Origin: Ignavibacteria bacterium
GTDB taxonomy: Bacteria; Bacteroidota; Ignavibacteria; Ignavibacteriales; SURF-24
Assembly: GCA_025612245.1 (NCBI GenBank)
Contig: JAAXKQ010000022.1
Location: forward strand, 1 to 64,000
Length of the DNA: 64,000 nt
Direction: 5' to 3'
This document shows positions 63,409-64,000 of the stretch, in pieces. The notes under the pieces were generated by a model. That model did no database searches. It saw nothing but the letters and a program-made list of their open reading frames with translations, and was not told the origin of the DNA. Position numbers and translations under genes: made by a program. Each line of letters begins with the position of its first letter. Position 1 is the stretch's first letter.

Positions 63409-64000
63409 ATGGGAAAACTTAAAACAGCAGTAATCGGGACGGGGTTTATTGGTCCGGCACACATCGAAGCCTTAAAGAGGATAGGCAACGTTGAAGTCCA
63501 TGGCGTTACCTCGCTGGACGTGAATGCGGCAAAGGCGCTCGCCGAACGATATTCAATTCCCAGGGTATATGAAAAGTGGCAGGATGCGGTCTGCGACAAG
63601 GAAATAGACGTCATACATAACTGCACGCCAAATAATCTGCACTTTGAGATTAATAAGGCTGCGCTGAAGGAAGGCAAGCACGTCATATCCGAAAAGCCCC
63701 TTACGCTTACCTCCACAGAGTCGCAAGAGCTCCTTAATCTTGCAGAAGAAAAAGGGCTCGTTAATGCTGTAAACTTCAACTACAGGTTTTACCCGCTGAT
63801 GCAGCACGCAAAAAGGATGGCTGAAAAAGGGGAGCTCGGTGATATTTATCTCGTGCACGGGCATTACCTGCAGGACTGGCTTTACTATGAGACGGATTAT
63901 AACTGGCGCCTTGAGCCCGGTATTTCCGGAGAGTCGCGCGCTGTTGCAGACATCGGTTCGCACTGGTGCGACCTTGTGCAGTTTATTACGGGAAGCAGGA
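63409..64000 (+). CDS. Gfo/Idh/MocA family oxidoreductase, cut by window end
   Basis: An open frame runs from the ATG (AAGG ten bases before) to the window edge, giving 197 codons. [11 protein letters not shown] (8-18) is the NAD(P) motif and VISEKPLTL near 96-104 is the EKP signature of the family. The C-terminal half is outside. Such enzymes oxidise or epimerise sugars or inositols and fit the catabolic run. It may be one of several in the operon beyond the edge. Confidence 0.93.
   Translation, partial: MGKLKTAVIGTGFIGPAHIEALKRIGNVEVHGVTSLDVNAAKALAERYSIPRVYEKWQDAVCDKEIDVIHNCTPNNLHFEINKAALKEGKHVISEKPLTLTSTESQELLNLAEEKGLVNAVNFNYRFYPLMQHAKRMAEKGELGDIYLVHGHYLQDWLYYETDYNWRLEPGISGESRAVADIGSHWCDLVQFITGSR

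Noticed and set aside
1-64000. tRNA, rRNA, prophage or defence island
   Set aside because: I looked for TPsiC-arm sequences, integrase, phage structural and nuclease genes and saw none; the content is metabolic and envelope related.

Overview
The window looks like a chromosomal segment from a Gram-negative member of the Bacteroidota/Chlorobiota (FCB) group, most likely Ignavibacteria. The strongest sign is the C-terminus of the protein ending at 46552, which carries a type IX secretion (T9SS) sorting domain starting with the PNPFNPST-type sequence usual in Ignavibacteria. PorV/PorQ-type barrels, a TonB-dependent receptor, a GWxTD protein and many glycoside hydrolases fit this. Clear Shine-Dalgarno sequences and frequent TTG/GTG starts argue against typical Bacteroidia. 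I see no tRNA, rRNA, CRISPR array, insertion sequence or prophage.

Region 1 (about 0.3-15.6 kb, almost all minus strand) is housekeeping. It holds a periplasmic 5'-nucleotidase, a nitroreductase, a Nudix hydrolase, a DUF5009-type membrane acyltransferase, a copper/cytochrome-oxidase assembly pair (PCu(A)C and SCO1) overlapping a PPK2 polyphosphate kinase, aldo/keto reductase, an Nfu Fe-S carrier, an RsmI-like methyltransferase, ProS, a U32 protein and a GHL10 hydrolase. One unlisted 54-codon gene lies on the plus strand at 8777-8941. Region 2 (15.7-20.6 kb, plus) is a small dimeric-barrel protein followed by an export system: an HlyD-type adaptor, two different FtsX/LolC-type permeases and a LolD/MacB-type ATPase.

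Region 3 (21.1-35.3 kb, minus) is a glucan/oligosaccharide block: two GH3 enzymes (one secreted, one cytosolic), a secreted GH15-like (alpha/alpha)6 enzyme, a lipoprotein esterase, a ROK sugar kinase beside a FucP-type symporter, and a GT2-like protein / GH15 / glucose-dehydrogenase-like operon.

Region 4 (35.5-64 kb, plus) is a large carbohydrate-use locus. It opens with a proline-rich mini-protein and a LacI-family regulator preceded by two near-identical perfect palindromic operators. An ABC sugar importer without its own ATPase follows, then a GWxTD protein, a lipoprotein, a FadL/PorV-like barrel and a T9SS-exported protein with an internally duplicated sugar-binding-like domain. Next come an alcohol dehydrogenase and a TonB receptor / T9SS-type secreted protein / PorV triad with no SusD. 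Cytosolic and periplasmic catabolism follows: a GH106-like enzyme, ribokinase, D-ribose pyranase, an aldo/keto reductase, a clan GH-A hydrolase, an AllA-like cupin, a DUF6259-like barrel and a Gfo/Idh/MocA oxidoreductase cut by the window edge. The layout suggests outer-membrane capture by TonB and T9SS-delivered proteins, periplasmic trimming, ABC or symporter uptake, and cytosolic conversion, probably under LacI control.

Three 7-bp-periodic, purine-rich tandem arrays sit exactly in operon spacers (18.5, 38.8 and 61.1 kb). The other items most worth a second look are the twin operators, the 813-bp in-frame duplication, the SusD-less receptor triad and a GT2-like protein that has lost its DxD.
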